Shown here: positions 22,939-31,419 of the stretch, piece after piece
How positions within the stretch are numbered: the stretch's first letter is position 1
Layout of the letters: every line of letters starts with the position of its first letter
The notes under the pieces: model-generated
The model's input: the letters and a program-made list of their open reading frames with translations, nothing else
Told to the model about the DNA's origin: nothing
Database searches by the model: none
DNA from: Stenotrophomonas cyclobalanopsidis
GTDB taxonomy: Bacteria; Pseudomonadota; Gammaproteobacteria; Xanthomonadales; Xanthomonadaceae
Length of the DNA: 37,673 bases
Direction: 5' to 3'
NCBI RefSeq assembly: GCF_008710035.1
Contig: NZ_VYKI01000035.1
Coordinates: 1 to 37,673, forward strand
Made by a program: the position numbers and the translations under genes

Positions 22939-25169
22939 ACGACGAAGGACGGGGTGCAGTGGCGTTCGACTACGACGCAGTGACGCAGTGTGATGCGGTT
23001 GCGCCGTTGGCAACTGAGGTGCACGCCCTGGCGCAGGGCCTCCCGGCCGATGCGTTTGCATGGTTGGGCCCGCATGGCGACGGGAGCGGTGGCCGTGTGA
23101 TCCGCGCGCTGGTGCCGAACGCACAGCGGGTGGAGGTGATCGAGGCCAGCGGCCGCCGCTGGGACCTTCTCAGCACTGAGCTGCCTGGCCTGTTCGAGGG
23201 ACGCGCCGGTGCCGACGCGATCCCGCTGCTCGCGCTGCACTTCCCCGATGGTGTCGAGCAGGTGCACGACGCATATGCGTTCGGTCCGCTGCTGGATGAG
23301 GCGCTGCTGCAGCGTATTCATCAGGGCGACGCCGAAGCGGTGCGCGCATTGGGCGCTACCGAAATGGCCGTTGAAGGCATCGAGGGCGTGCGTTTCGCAG
23401 TCTGGGCACCGAACGCGCAGCGCGTGGCGGTAGTCGGCGACTTCAATGGCTGGGACGGTCGCCGTCACCCGATGCGGCTGCGCCATGCCGCCGGCGTGTG
23501 GGAGCTGTTCATTCCCGGGGTGCGGCCGGGCGCCTGTTACAAGTTCCGCCTGATCGGCGCAGACGGTCAGACCCTGCCCGACAAACTCGACCCGATGGCA
23601 CGCTGGGCCGAGCGGTCGCCGGCCACCGCCTCACGCGTGGCGCCTGCCGCGCCGCTGCAGTGGAACGACCATGTCTGGCTGCAGCGCCGCCGTCAGCGGG
23701 GCATCAACGCGCCTTTGTCCATCTATGAAGTGCACGCGGGGTCGTGGCAACGCGCCGAGGACGGCAGCGTGCTGGACTGGGACGCACTGGCGGATCGGCT
23801 GATCCCCCATGTCACCGGGCTGGGCTTTACCCACATTGAGCTGCTGCCGATCAGTGAGCATCCGTTTGGTGGCTCCTGGGGCTACCAGCCACTGGGCATC
23901 TACGCACCGACCGCGCGTTACGGCCCCCCGGAAGCCTTCGCCCGCTTCGTAGACCGTTGCCATCAGGCCGGTCTGGGTGTGCTTGTCGATTGGGTCAGCG
24001 CGCATTTCCCCGATGATGCGCACGGCCTGGCGCGCTTCGATGGCACCGCCCTGTACGAGCACGCCGATCCGCGCGAGGGCAAGCACGCCGACTGGGACAC
24101 GCTGATCTACAACTACGGCCGCAACGAAGTGTCGGCCTACCTGATCGGCAGCGCGCTGGAATGGATCGAGCATTTTCATATCGATGGGTTGCGTGTGGAT
24201 GCAGTGGCGTCGATGCTGTATCGCGATTACAGCCGGCCCGAGGGGCAGTGGGTGCCCAATGCACAGGGCGGCCGCGAGAACCTGGAGGCGGTGGCCTTCC
24301 TGCAGCGCATGAACCAGACTCTGCGCGAGCGCTTCCCGGACGTGCTGGTGATTGCCGAGGAGAGCACCGCCTGGCCGGGCGTGACCAACCCGGTGGCCGA
24401 GGGCGGGCTGGGTTTCACCCATAAATGGAACATGGGCTGGATGCACGACACGTTGCAGTACCTGCAGCGCGACCCGGTACATCGCCGGCATCATCACAGC
24501 GAGATCAGCTTCGGCCTGGTCTACGCCTTCTCAGAACGTTTCGTGTTGCCGCTGTCGCATGATGAGGTGGTCCACGGCAAAGGCTCGCTGCTTACCAAGA
24601 TGGCGGGCCACCGCGCCCAGCAATTCGCCCAGCTGCGCGCGTACTATGCCTTCATGTGGGCACACCCGGGCAGCAAACTGCTGTTCATGGGTGGCGAGTT
24701 CGGCCAGGCCGGCGAGTGGGCACACCAGCGCGGACTGGAATGGCAGCAGGCCGCGACCGCCGAGGGCGGCGGATTGATGCGTCTGGTCGGTGATCTGAAC
24801 GCGCAGCTGCTGCATCAGCCCGCACTGCATCGCGATGAGCGCGACGAGCGCGGCTTTGCCTGGAGTGTGGCCGACGACAGCGGCAACAGCGTGTACGCCT
24901 TCATCCGTCATGACCCAACCGGCGAAGCACCGGCGATGCTGGTGGTCAGCAATTTCACGCCCGTGCGCCGCGAAGGCTACCGCGTTGGTGTACCGGAGTC
25001 CGGCCTGTGGTCGGAGCGGTTGAACACCGACAGCCACCACTATGCGGGCGGCAACGCCGGCAACCTGGGCGCGGTGGGCACCGATGCGCGACCGATGCAC
25101 GGGCACGCGCAATCACTGCGGCTGACTCTGCCGCCGATGTCGACGGTGTATCTGCAGGTTGTCGCATGA
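22935..25169 (+). CDS. glgB: 1,4-alpha-glucan branching enzyme GlgB (GH13)
   Basis: This 744-residue enzyme makes alpha-1,6 branches. An N-terminal CBM48-like domain (VRFAVWAPNAQRVAVVGDFNGW) precedes the barrel. Catalytic residues are D422 (GLRVDAVASMLY), E475 (VIAEESTAWP) and D543 (LSHDEVVHGK), with the branching-enzyme markers HADPREGKHADWDTLIYN and GRNEV. Length agrees with E. coli GlgB (728). ATG 22935 overlaps the glgA stop (ATGA). It also overlaps treZ by four bases, so expression should follow glgA. Confidence 0.96.
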   Translation: MNDEGRGAVAFDYDAVTQCDAVAPLATEVHALAQGLPADAFAWLGPHGDGSGGRVIRALVPNAQRVEVIEASGRRWDLLSTELPGLFEGRAGADAIPLLALHFPDGVEQVHDAYAFGPLLDEALLQRIHQGDAEAVRALGATEMAVEGIEGVRFAVWAPNAQRVAVVGDFNGWDGRRHPMRLRHAAGVWELFIPGVRPGACYKFRLIGADGQTLPDKLDPMARWAERSPATASRVAPAAPLQWNDHVWLQRRRQRGINAPLSIYEVHAGSWQRAEDGSVLDWDALADRLIPHVTGLGFTHIELLPISEHPFGGSWGYQPLGIYAPTARYGPPEAFARFVDRCHQAGLGVLVDWVSAHFPDDAHGLARFDGTALYEHADPREGKHADWDTLIYNYGRNEVSAYLIGSALEWIEHFHIDGLRVDAVASMLYRDYSRPEGQWVPNAQGGRENLEAVAFLQRMNQTLRERFPDVLVIAEESTAWPGVTNPVAEGGLGFTHKWNMGWMHDTLQYLQRDPVHRRHHHSEISFGLVYAFSERFVLPLSHDEVVHGKGSLLTKMAGHRAQQFAQLRAYYAFMWAHPGSKLLFMGGEFGQAGEWAHQRGLEWQQAATAEGGGLMRLVGDLNAQLLHQPALHRDERDERGFAWSVADDSGNSVYAFIRHDPTGEAPAMLVVSNFTPVRREGYRVGVPESGLWSERLNTDSHHYAGGNAGNLGAVGTDARPMHGHAQSLRLTLPPMSTVYLQVVA

Positions 25170-26887
25170 CCGGTGCAGGTCGTCTGGGTGCGTGGCCAAC
25201 GGGCGCGGGGATGGTGGTGTTCCGGCTGTGGGCGCCTGACATCAGCCAAGTGGAGCTGGTGCTTGGCGGGGCCGCGTTACCGATGCTTCGGCAGGCCGAT
25301 GGCCTGCATTGGATCCGCACGGCGGCCGCGCAGGGTGATCGTTACCGCTTCCGCCTGCCAGATGGCAGCGAGGTGCCGGATCCCGCTTCGCGCTGGCAGC
25401 CCGAGGGTATTGAAGGCCCAAGCGCCGTCCTGACCGAAGATGCGTATGCCTGGCAGACGCGGGACTGGGGCGGTGTCGCCTGGCCGGACATGGTGATCTA
25501 CGAGGTGCACGTCGAGGCAGCCGGCGGGTTTGCCGCGCTGACGGCGCAGCTGCCGATGCTGGCGGCGACGGGCATCACCGCCATCGAGCTGATGCCGGTG
25601 GCGCAGTTTCCAGGCAGCCGCAACTGGGGCTATGACGGTGTATTTCCCTACGCCCCGGCACAGGCCTATGGCGGACCCGAAGCACTGAAGCGATTCGTCG
25701 ATGCGGCGCATGCCGCCGGCCTGGCGGTGCTGCTGGATGTGGTCTACAACCACTTCGGGCCACAGGGCAACCATTTGGCGCAGTATGCCAAGGACTTCTT
25801 CCACAGCGGTCGCAGCACGCCGTGGGGTGAGGCCATCGACTTCGAAAAACCGCATGTGCAGCGCTTCTTCATCGACAACGCGCTGATGTGGCTGCAGGAG
25901 TATCGGTTTGACGGCCTGCGCCTGGATGCGGTGCACGCCATCGATGATGACCGCTTCCTGCAGCAGCTGAGCGACGCGATCCGCACCGAGGTGCCGCACG
26001 CGCACCTGGTGCTGGAAAACGAGCGCAACCAGGCGCGCTGGCTGCGAGGCGCCTACCAGGCGCAGTGGAATGATGACTTCCACAATGCGCTGCATGTGCT
26101 GCTGACCGGGGAGCACGAGGGCTATTACGCTGCCTACGCCGGGCGCGCCGAAGCACTGCTGGCGCGCTGCCTCGCCGAGGGCTTTGCCTGGCAGGGCGAG
26201 CCCGACCTGCATGGCGAGGCGCGCGGCGAGCCCAGTGGCGACCTGCCGCCGTCCCGCTTCGTGGTATTCGCGCAGAACCACGATCAGGTTGGCAATCGCG
26301 CCTTTGGTGAGCGCCTGAGCCAGCTGCTGGATCCTCCGGCGCTGCGCATGGCCACTGCGCTGACCGTGCTGACGCCCATGGTGCCGCTGCTGTTCATGGG
26401 CGAGCCGTGGCAGGCCACCTCGCCGTTCCTGTTCTTTACCGATTACCAAGCGCCGCTGGACGAAGCGGTGCGCGAAGGGCGTCGGCGTGAGTTCGCCGGC
26501 TTCAGCGCGTTTGCCGACGCCGCCTCGCGGGCGCGGATTCCCGACCCGAACGATCCCGCGACCTTGCAGGCCTCGTATGTGCCGCCACCGGGCGCAGGAT
26601 TTGCGGCACAGGACTCGCTGGCGTGGCTTCGCGATCTGCTCGCCCTGCGTCGTCGTTGCCTGCAGCCCGGGCTCGAGCAGGCGCGCTCGCTGGGCGCGAC
26701 GGTGCTGGGCACGGGCGCGGTGCAGGCGGGGTGGCAGCTGCCCGCCGGGCAGTGGTGGATCGCCATCAACGCAGGGCCTGCCGAAGTGCCGCATTCGCTG
26801 CCTGACGGAGAATCGCTGCTGGAACTGCCCACCGTCCCGTTGCTGCAGGCGGGCGGTGGTCTGCAGCTTCGCTGGCTGCCGGCATGA
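25166..26887 (+). CDS. treZ: Malto-oligosyltrehalose trehalohydrolase TreZ
   Basis: This 573-residue GH13 enzyme cleaves trehalose from the maltooligosyl-trehalose made by TreY. It has an N-terminal beta domain (VVFRLWAPDISQVEL), a barrel with VLLDVVYNHFGPQGNHL, and catalytic residues D254 (GLRLDAVHAI), E284 (LVLENERN) and D373 (AQNHDQVGNRAFG). The GNRAFGERLS segment and RNWGYDGVFPYAPA are typical of TreZ rather than GlgB. ATG 25166 overlaps the glgB stop by four bases and gives a normal N-terminus; the longer in-frame reading lies inside glgB. With treY two genes downstream it forms a complete glucan-to-trehalose route. Confidence 0.94.
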   Translation: MTGAGRLGAWPTGAGMVVFRLWAPDISQVELVLGGAALPMLRQADGLHWIRTAAAQGDRYRFRLPDGSEVPDPASRWQPEGIEGPSAVLTEDAYAWQTRDWGGVAWPDMVIYEVHVEAAGGFAALTAQLPMLAATGITAIELMPVAQFPGSRNWGYDGVFPYAPAQAYGGPEALKRFVDAAHAAGLAVLLDVVYNHFGPQGNHLAQYAKDFFHSGRSTPWGEAIDFEKPHVQRFFIDNALMWLQEYRFDGLRLDAVHAIDDDRFLQQLSDAIRTEVPHAHLVLENERNQARWLRGAYQAQWNDDFHNALHVLLTGEHEGYYAAYAGRAEALLARCLAEGFAWQGEPDLHGEARGEPSGDLPPSRFVVFAQNHDQVGNRAFGERLSQLLDPPALRMATALTVLTPMVPLLFMGEPWQATSPFLFFTDYQAPLDEAVREGRRREFAGFSAFADAASRARIPDPNDPATLQASYVPPPGAGFAAQDSLAWLRDLLALRRRCLQPGLEQARSLGATVLGTGAVQAGWQLPAGQWWIAINAGPAEVPHSLPDGESLLELPTVPLLQAGGGLQLRWLPA

Positions 26888-28722
26888 GCGGCGATACAGC
26901 GCTGCAGGCAGCCGCGCGTTCCGCGGGGCTGATGCCGCAGTGGGAGGATGTTGCCGGGCGGCACTGCGAGGTCGCGCCGGAGGTGCTGCGCGCCGTGCTG
27001 CAGGTGCTGCAGCCGCAAGCGGAAACGGCGGGCGCGCCACTGCATACCGCAATCTGCGGGGAGGCGGTGGTCCTGCCCGGTGTTGCAGGCGCGGCGTGCT
27101 GGGTCGATGAGACCGGCCAGCACCGCGACGCGCGCCAGGATAAGGCTGGGCGATGGCCGGTGCCGTTGCAGCCCGGCTACTGGCATTGGCAGCAGGGGCC
27201 GCGTCGCATCGCGGTCGCCGTCGCACCGCAGAAGGCATGGTGGCCCGCCCAAGTTGACCGTGGCTGGGGCGTGGCGGCGCAGGTCTACAGCCTGCGCAGC
27301 GTAGGCGATGCCGGCATCGGTGACAGCGCCGGCTGTGTACCCTGGCTGCAGCGGCTGCAGCAGCACGGTGGGCAGGCGCTCGCCCTGAGCCCGATGCACG
27401 CCGGCTTGCCGCCGGGTGCCGGCTATAGTCCATATTCGCCCAGCGACCGCCGCTGGTTGGACCCGCTGCAGGCCTCGCTGCTGCAGGCGGTACCCGATGC
27501 TGCCCACGCCGTGCTGGCGGAGGATCCTGCGCTGGCCGAGGCGGTGAACGCTGCCACGGCCGCGCGGCGCATCGACTGGCCAGGTGCGGCTGACCTCAAG
27601 TGGCGCTGGCTGCGCGCGGCGCGGCTGCAGCTGCAGCACGCGCAACCCGATCTGTGGGCCGAAGTCTGCCAGTGGCAGGCCGATGCGGGCGCGGCGCTGC
27701 AGGACTACTGCTTGCTGGCAGCCGACGCGCGAAGCGGGGATGCGCAGGACCACGCCTTCGCACAGTGGGTGGCGCAGCGCTGCTGGACGGACCTGCACTG
27801 GCAGGCGCGCAGCAACGGCGCGGCCATCGGCCTGATAGCCGATCTGGCGGTGGGCTGTGCACCCGACGGTGCCGAAGCGCGAACGCAGGCGCACGCCATG
27901 CTGGCCGGCCTGGAGCTGGGTGCGCCACCTGATGCCTTCAATACCAAGGGCCAGGCGTGGGGCATCACCGGCTTCTCGCCGCTGGCCCTGCGCAGGCAGG
28001 GCTATGTACCTTTCATCCACCTGTTGCGGGCGGTCATGGCCGGCCGTGGTGGCGTGCGCATCGACCATATCCTCGGCCTGCACCGGCTGTGGGTGCTGCC
28101 GCAGGGCGCCCCCGCCCGCGACGGGGTCTATCTGCAGTTTCCGCTGCAGGATCTGTTGAACCTGCTGGTGCTGGAATCGTGGCGGCACCAGTGCCTGGTG
28201 ATCGGTGAGGACCTGGGTGTGGTTCCGGCAGGCATCCGCCAGCAGCTGGCCGCGCGCGGTCTGCTGGGTGTGGATGTCCTGCCGTTCACCCGTGATGCGG
28301 CGGGGTTCCTGCCTGCCCGACGTTGGCGCCGCGATGCGGTTGCCATGCCGTCCACCCACGATCTGCCACCGCTGGGTGGCTGGCTGCGTGGACGTGACCT
28401 GCGCTGGCGGGCACGCCTGGGTGAAATCGAAGATCTGCCTGCATCACTGGCGCAGCGGCGCCTGGATGCCACGGCGCTGGCCGACCTGGTTCATGGAGAT
28501 TGCGTGGAAGACGATGCACTGGGCCTGCTGGCCAGCACCCCCTCGCGACTGGCCCTGCTTCCCTTGGAAGATGCGCTGGGACTGCGTACACAGGTCAACC
28601 TGCCGGGCACCGTCGGCGGCCATCCGAACTGGCGGCGGCGGTTGCCGCTGCAGTGGAATGAGGCCGCCCTGCAGTCGCGGCTGCAGCGCGTCAGCGCGGG
28701 TCGCGACGGAGGCCACGCATGA
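26884..28722 (+). CDS. malQ: 4-alpha-glucanotransferase MalQ (GH77)
   Basis: This 612-residue disproportionating enzyme transfers maltosyl and longer units between alpha-1,4-glucans. GH77 landmarks are YSPYSPSDRRWLDP, the catalytic D394 (RIDHILGLHRLWVLP), E442 (VIGEDLGVVP) and D493 (STHDLPPLGGW). The N-terminal 130 residues are divergent, as in many proteobacterial MalQ. It lies between treZ and treY with ATGA overlaps on both sides. Its likely job is to resize the short linear chains released by GlgX so that they become substrates for TreY. Confidence 0.93.
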   Translation: MSGDTALQAAARSAGLMPQWEDVAGRHCEVAPEVLRAVLQVLQPQAETAGAPLHTAICGEAVVLPGVAGAACWVDETGQHRDARQDKAGRWPVPLQPGYWHWQQGPRRIAVAVAPQKAWWPAQVDRGWGVAAQVYSLRSVGDAGIGDSAGCVPWLQRLQQHGGQALALSPMHAGLPPGAGYSPYSPSDRRWLDPLQASLLQAVPDAAHAVLAEDPALAEAVNAATAARRIDWPGAADLKWRWLRAARLQLQHAQPDLWAEVCQWQADAGAALQDYCLLAADARSGDAQDHAFAQWVAQRCWTDLHWQARSNGAAIGLIADLAVGCAPDGAEARTQAHAMLAGLELGAPPDAFNTKGQAWGITGFSPLALRRQGYVPFIHLLRAVMAGRGGVRIDHILGLHRLWVLPQGAPARDGVYLQFPLQDLLNLLVLESWRHQCLVIGEDLGVVPAGIRQQLAARGLLGVDVLPFTRDAAGFLPARRWRRDAVAMPSTHDLPPLGGWLRGRDLRWRARLGEIEDLPASLAQRRLDATALADLVHGDCVEDDALGLLASTPSRLALLPLEDALGLRTQVNLPGTVGGHPNWRRRLPLQWNEAALQSRLQRVSAGRDGGHA

Positions 28723-31259
28723 CCGCACTTCGCGCGACCGCGCGCCTGCAGCTGCATGCCGGCTTTGATTTCGACGCCGCGGCGGCACAGGCGGACTACT
28801 TCGCCACGCTGGGCGTCAGTCACCTGTATCTGTCACCCATCGCCGCAGCGATGCCGGGTTCCACGCACGGTTACGACGGTATTGATCCCACCCGGATCAA
28901 CCCGGAACTGGGCGGCGAGGACGGTTTCCTGCGGTTGGCCAGCCGCGCCCGCGAGCGTGGGCTGGGGCTGCTGCTGGACATCGTGCCCAACCATCTGGCC
29001 GCCGCGCCGCAGAATGCTTGGTGGTCGGACGTGCTGATGCACGGGCGGCGCAGCCGTCACGCGCAGTGGTTCGACATTGACTGGGAGGCAGCCGGCGCGG
29101 ACCAGCGACTCTGGCTGCCCGTGCTTGACCGACCGCTCCAGGAGGCCATCAAGACGGGCGTTCTGAGGGTAGAGGAGTTCAACGACCAGCCCTGCCTGGT
29201 CCACCACGATCTGCGCCTGCCATTGTCGCCGCGCAGCTACCCATTGCAGCCTGGTGCCCGCCAGGGTTGGATCGAGCGTTGCAACCGATCCGCAGAGCGC
29301 ATGCACATGCTGCTGCAGCGCCAGCACTATCACCCGGCCTGGTGGCGCACCGGTGGCGACCAGGTCAACTACCGGCGCTTCTTCGACATCACCTCGCTTG
29401 CCGCGTTGAGGGTCGAGCGCGAAGACGTCTTCGATGCCGTGCACGCGCTGCCGCTGCGGCTGGTACGCGAAGGCTGGGTGGATGGCCTGAGGATCGACCA
29501 CATCGACGGTCTGGCCGATCCGGGCGGCTACCTGCAGCGGCTGCGCGCACATCTCGGTGTCGCCGCAGAAGCAGGCGGTCGTCGTGGTGCGGACATCACC
29601 CTGCACGTGGAAAAGATCCTCGCCGAGGGGGAGGCACTGCCTGCCGGTTGGGCGTGCGACGGCACCACGGGCTACGATTTCATGGATCAGTCCAGTGCGT
29701 GGCTGCACGAACCGGATTCGGCGCAGGCTCTGAGTGAGCAGTGGCAGGCGCGCTCGGGCGACATGAGCGATCTGGAGGAGGTACAGCAGGCCGCCCGCGA
29801 TGCATTGCTGGATGGATCGCTGCACGCAGACCTGCAGCGCCTGCTGGTCTGCGTACGGCAGGCGATCGGTGAGGCCGCAGGCCATGCAGACCTCAGCGAT
29901 GCAATATTGCGCCGGGCACTCTGTGCGCTGCTGCGTCACTATCCGGTCTATCGCCCCTATGCGCTGCAGACGCAGGCCGAGCGGAGTTTCCTGGCCAAGG
30001 CCGAGTCTGCTGCCGTGCAGGGACTCGATGCCGCGGGACGTGCGGCCGTGAGTCTGCTGGTCAGCGCCCTGCAGGCGCCTGAAGGCCACGAACTGCGCGT
30101 GCGGTTCGGCCAGCTCTCGGCACCGCTCAATGCGAAGGCGGTGGAAGACACGGCGTTCTATCGCTACTACCGGGCGCTGTCCCGCAACGAAGTCGGCAGC
30201 GACCCGCAGCGCATCGGCCTTGAGGGCGATGCACTGATTGGACTCGCCAAGGCGCGCGCGCATCAGCATCCCCTGGCGATGCTGGCCCTGGCCACGCACG
30301 ACCATAAGCGCGGCCCTGATGCGCGTGCGCGCCTGGCGCTGATCAGCGGCGACATCGGGGCATGGCAGTCGGCGCTGGCCGATTGGGAGCAGCAGTGCGC
30401 GGCGGCAGGGATGCCGATGCCATTGCCTGCCGCTGAAAGCTATGCACTGTGGCAGGCGCTGGTTGGCGCCTGGCCGATGCACGGTGCGCCCGCAGTGGAC
30501 TTCCCACAGCGCATGGACCAGTGGCTGCGCAAGGCGCTGCGGGAAGGCAAGCGGATCAGTAGCTGGCTCGATCCGGACCTCGCCGTTGAAGACGCCTCGC
30601 AGCAGTGGCTCCAGGCCTTGATGCACGCCAGCGAACTGCAGGGCGTGCGCGATGCACTGGCTGGTTTCGTGGGGACGCTGGCGGCCGCCGGGGCCAGCAA
30701 CGGGCTTGCACAGCTGTGCCTGCAGCTGTGCCTGCCGGGTGTTCCCGATATCTACCAGGGTACCGAGTTCTGGGATCTCAGTCTGGTCGATCCGGATAAC
30801 AGGCGCCCCGTGGATTTCGCACAGCGCGCACAGGCACTGGCTGATGATCGATCGTGGTCGCAGTTGCTGCAGGACTGGCACGAAGGCGCGCCGAAGATGC
30901 GCCTGCTTTCGCGGCTGCTGCAGCTGCGGCGCGAGCATCCGGCCGTGTTCCTGCGCGGCACGCTGCAGGACCTGTGCGATTCCGCTTCGGCAGATGTGGT
31001 CTTCGTGCGCGAGCACGCGGGGCAGGTGCTGCTGGTCGCGGTGCGCAGGGCGAGTGCCGAACGATGCCCCGGTCCTGGCCTTGTGTGGACAGAGGATGCG
31101 CAGCAGCGCGTGTGTGCGCTGCCGCAACGAACGATGCACAACGTTCTGGACGGTCGCACGGAGGTTTTCAACGGTTCCGTTTCGGATGCGCTGCTGTTTG
31201 CCGGCAGCCCCGTTGCGGTGTGGATCAGCCAGGAGAGTGGGGCAGATGGACAGCAGTGA
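28719..31259 (+). CDS. treY: Maltooligosyl trehalose synthase TreY
   Basis: This 846-residue GH13 enzyme converts the reducing-end alpha-1,4 bond of maltodextrins to an alpha,alpha-1,1 bond. Markers are LQLHAGFDFDAAAAQADYFATLG at the start, DIVPNHLA, the catalytic D260 (GLRIDHIDGLADPGGY), E298 (HVEKILAEGEALP) and D528 (ATHDHKRGPDARARL), plus the C-terminal PGVPDIYQGTEFW. It is slightly longer than the usual 700-800 residues. ATG 28719 overlaps the malQ stop, and the stop lies 14 bases inside the start of the DUF2934 micro-gene. Confidence 0.95.
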   Translation: MTALRATARLQLHAGFDFDAAAAQADYFATLGVSHLYLSPIAAAMPGSTHGYDGIDPTRINPELGGEDGFLRLASRARERGLGLLLDIVPNHLAAAPQNAWWSDVLMHGRRSRHAQWFDIDWEAAGADQRLWLPVLDRPLQEAIKTGVLRVEEFNDQPCLVHHDLRLPLSPRSYPLQPGARQGWIERCNRSAERMHMLLQRQHYHPAWWRTGGDQVNYRRFFDITSLAALRVEREDVFDAVHALPLRLVREGWVDGLRIDHIDGLADPGGYLQRLRAHLGVAAEAGGRRGADITLHVEKILAEGEALPAGWACDGTTGYDFMDQSSAWLHEPDSAQALSEQWQARSGDMSDLEEVQQAARDALLDGSLHADLQRLLVCVRQAIGEAAGHADLSDAILRRALCALLRHYPVYRPYALQTQAERSFLAKAESAAVQGLDAAGRAAVSLLVSALQAPEGHELRVRFGQLSAPLNAKAVEDTAFYRYYRALSRNEVGSDPQRIGLEGDALIGLAKARAHQHPLAMLALATHDHKRGPDARARLALISGDIGAWQSALADWEQQCAAAGMPMPLPAAESYALWQALVGAWPMHGAPAVDFPQRMDQWLRKALREGKRISSWLDPDLAVEDASQQWLQALMHASELQGVRDALAGFVGTLAAAGASNGLAQLCLQLCLPGVPDIYQGTEFWDLSLVDPDNRRPVDFAQRAQALADDRSWSQLLQDWHEGAPKMRLLSRLLQLRREHPAVFLRGTLQDLCDSASADVVFVREHAGQVLLVAVRRASAERCPGPGLVWTEDAQQRVCALPQRTMHNVLDGRTEVFNGSVSDALLFAGSPVAVWISQESGADGQQ

Positions 31260-31419
31260 GCGACGCCGCCGTATCGAGATGCTGGCGCATCAGATCTGGG
31301 AGGCCGAGGGCCGTCCGGATGGGCAGGAACAACGTCATTGGCACATGGCCGAGCGGTTGGTGGAAGCAGAAATAGCAGCCCTTCATGCGGGTAAGGACGA
31401 GAACGATGGCAACCCGTAA
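31246..31419 (+). CDS. DUF2934 micro-protein between treY and glgX
   Basis: This is a 57-residue protein, MDSSERRRRIEMLAHQIWEA and onward, with EGRPDGQEQRHWHMAERLVE in the middle. The IxxLAYxIWEaEGRPdGRxxeHWxxAe pattern is the DUF2934 signature. It overlaps the treY stop by 14 bases and the glgX start by 14 bases, so it is a genuine operon member. AGGAG is about ten bases upstream. Function is unknown; the two charged helices could form a small protein-binding module. It is short enough to be missed by routine gene calling. Confidence 0.85.
   Translation: MDSSERRRRIEMLAHQIWEAEGRPDGQEQRHWHMAERLVEAEIAALHAGKDENDGNP

Noticed and set aside
28833..31139. 768-codon minus-strand frame across treY
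   Set aside because: Antisense shadow of TreY without a recognisable domain or Shine-Dalgarno sequence.
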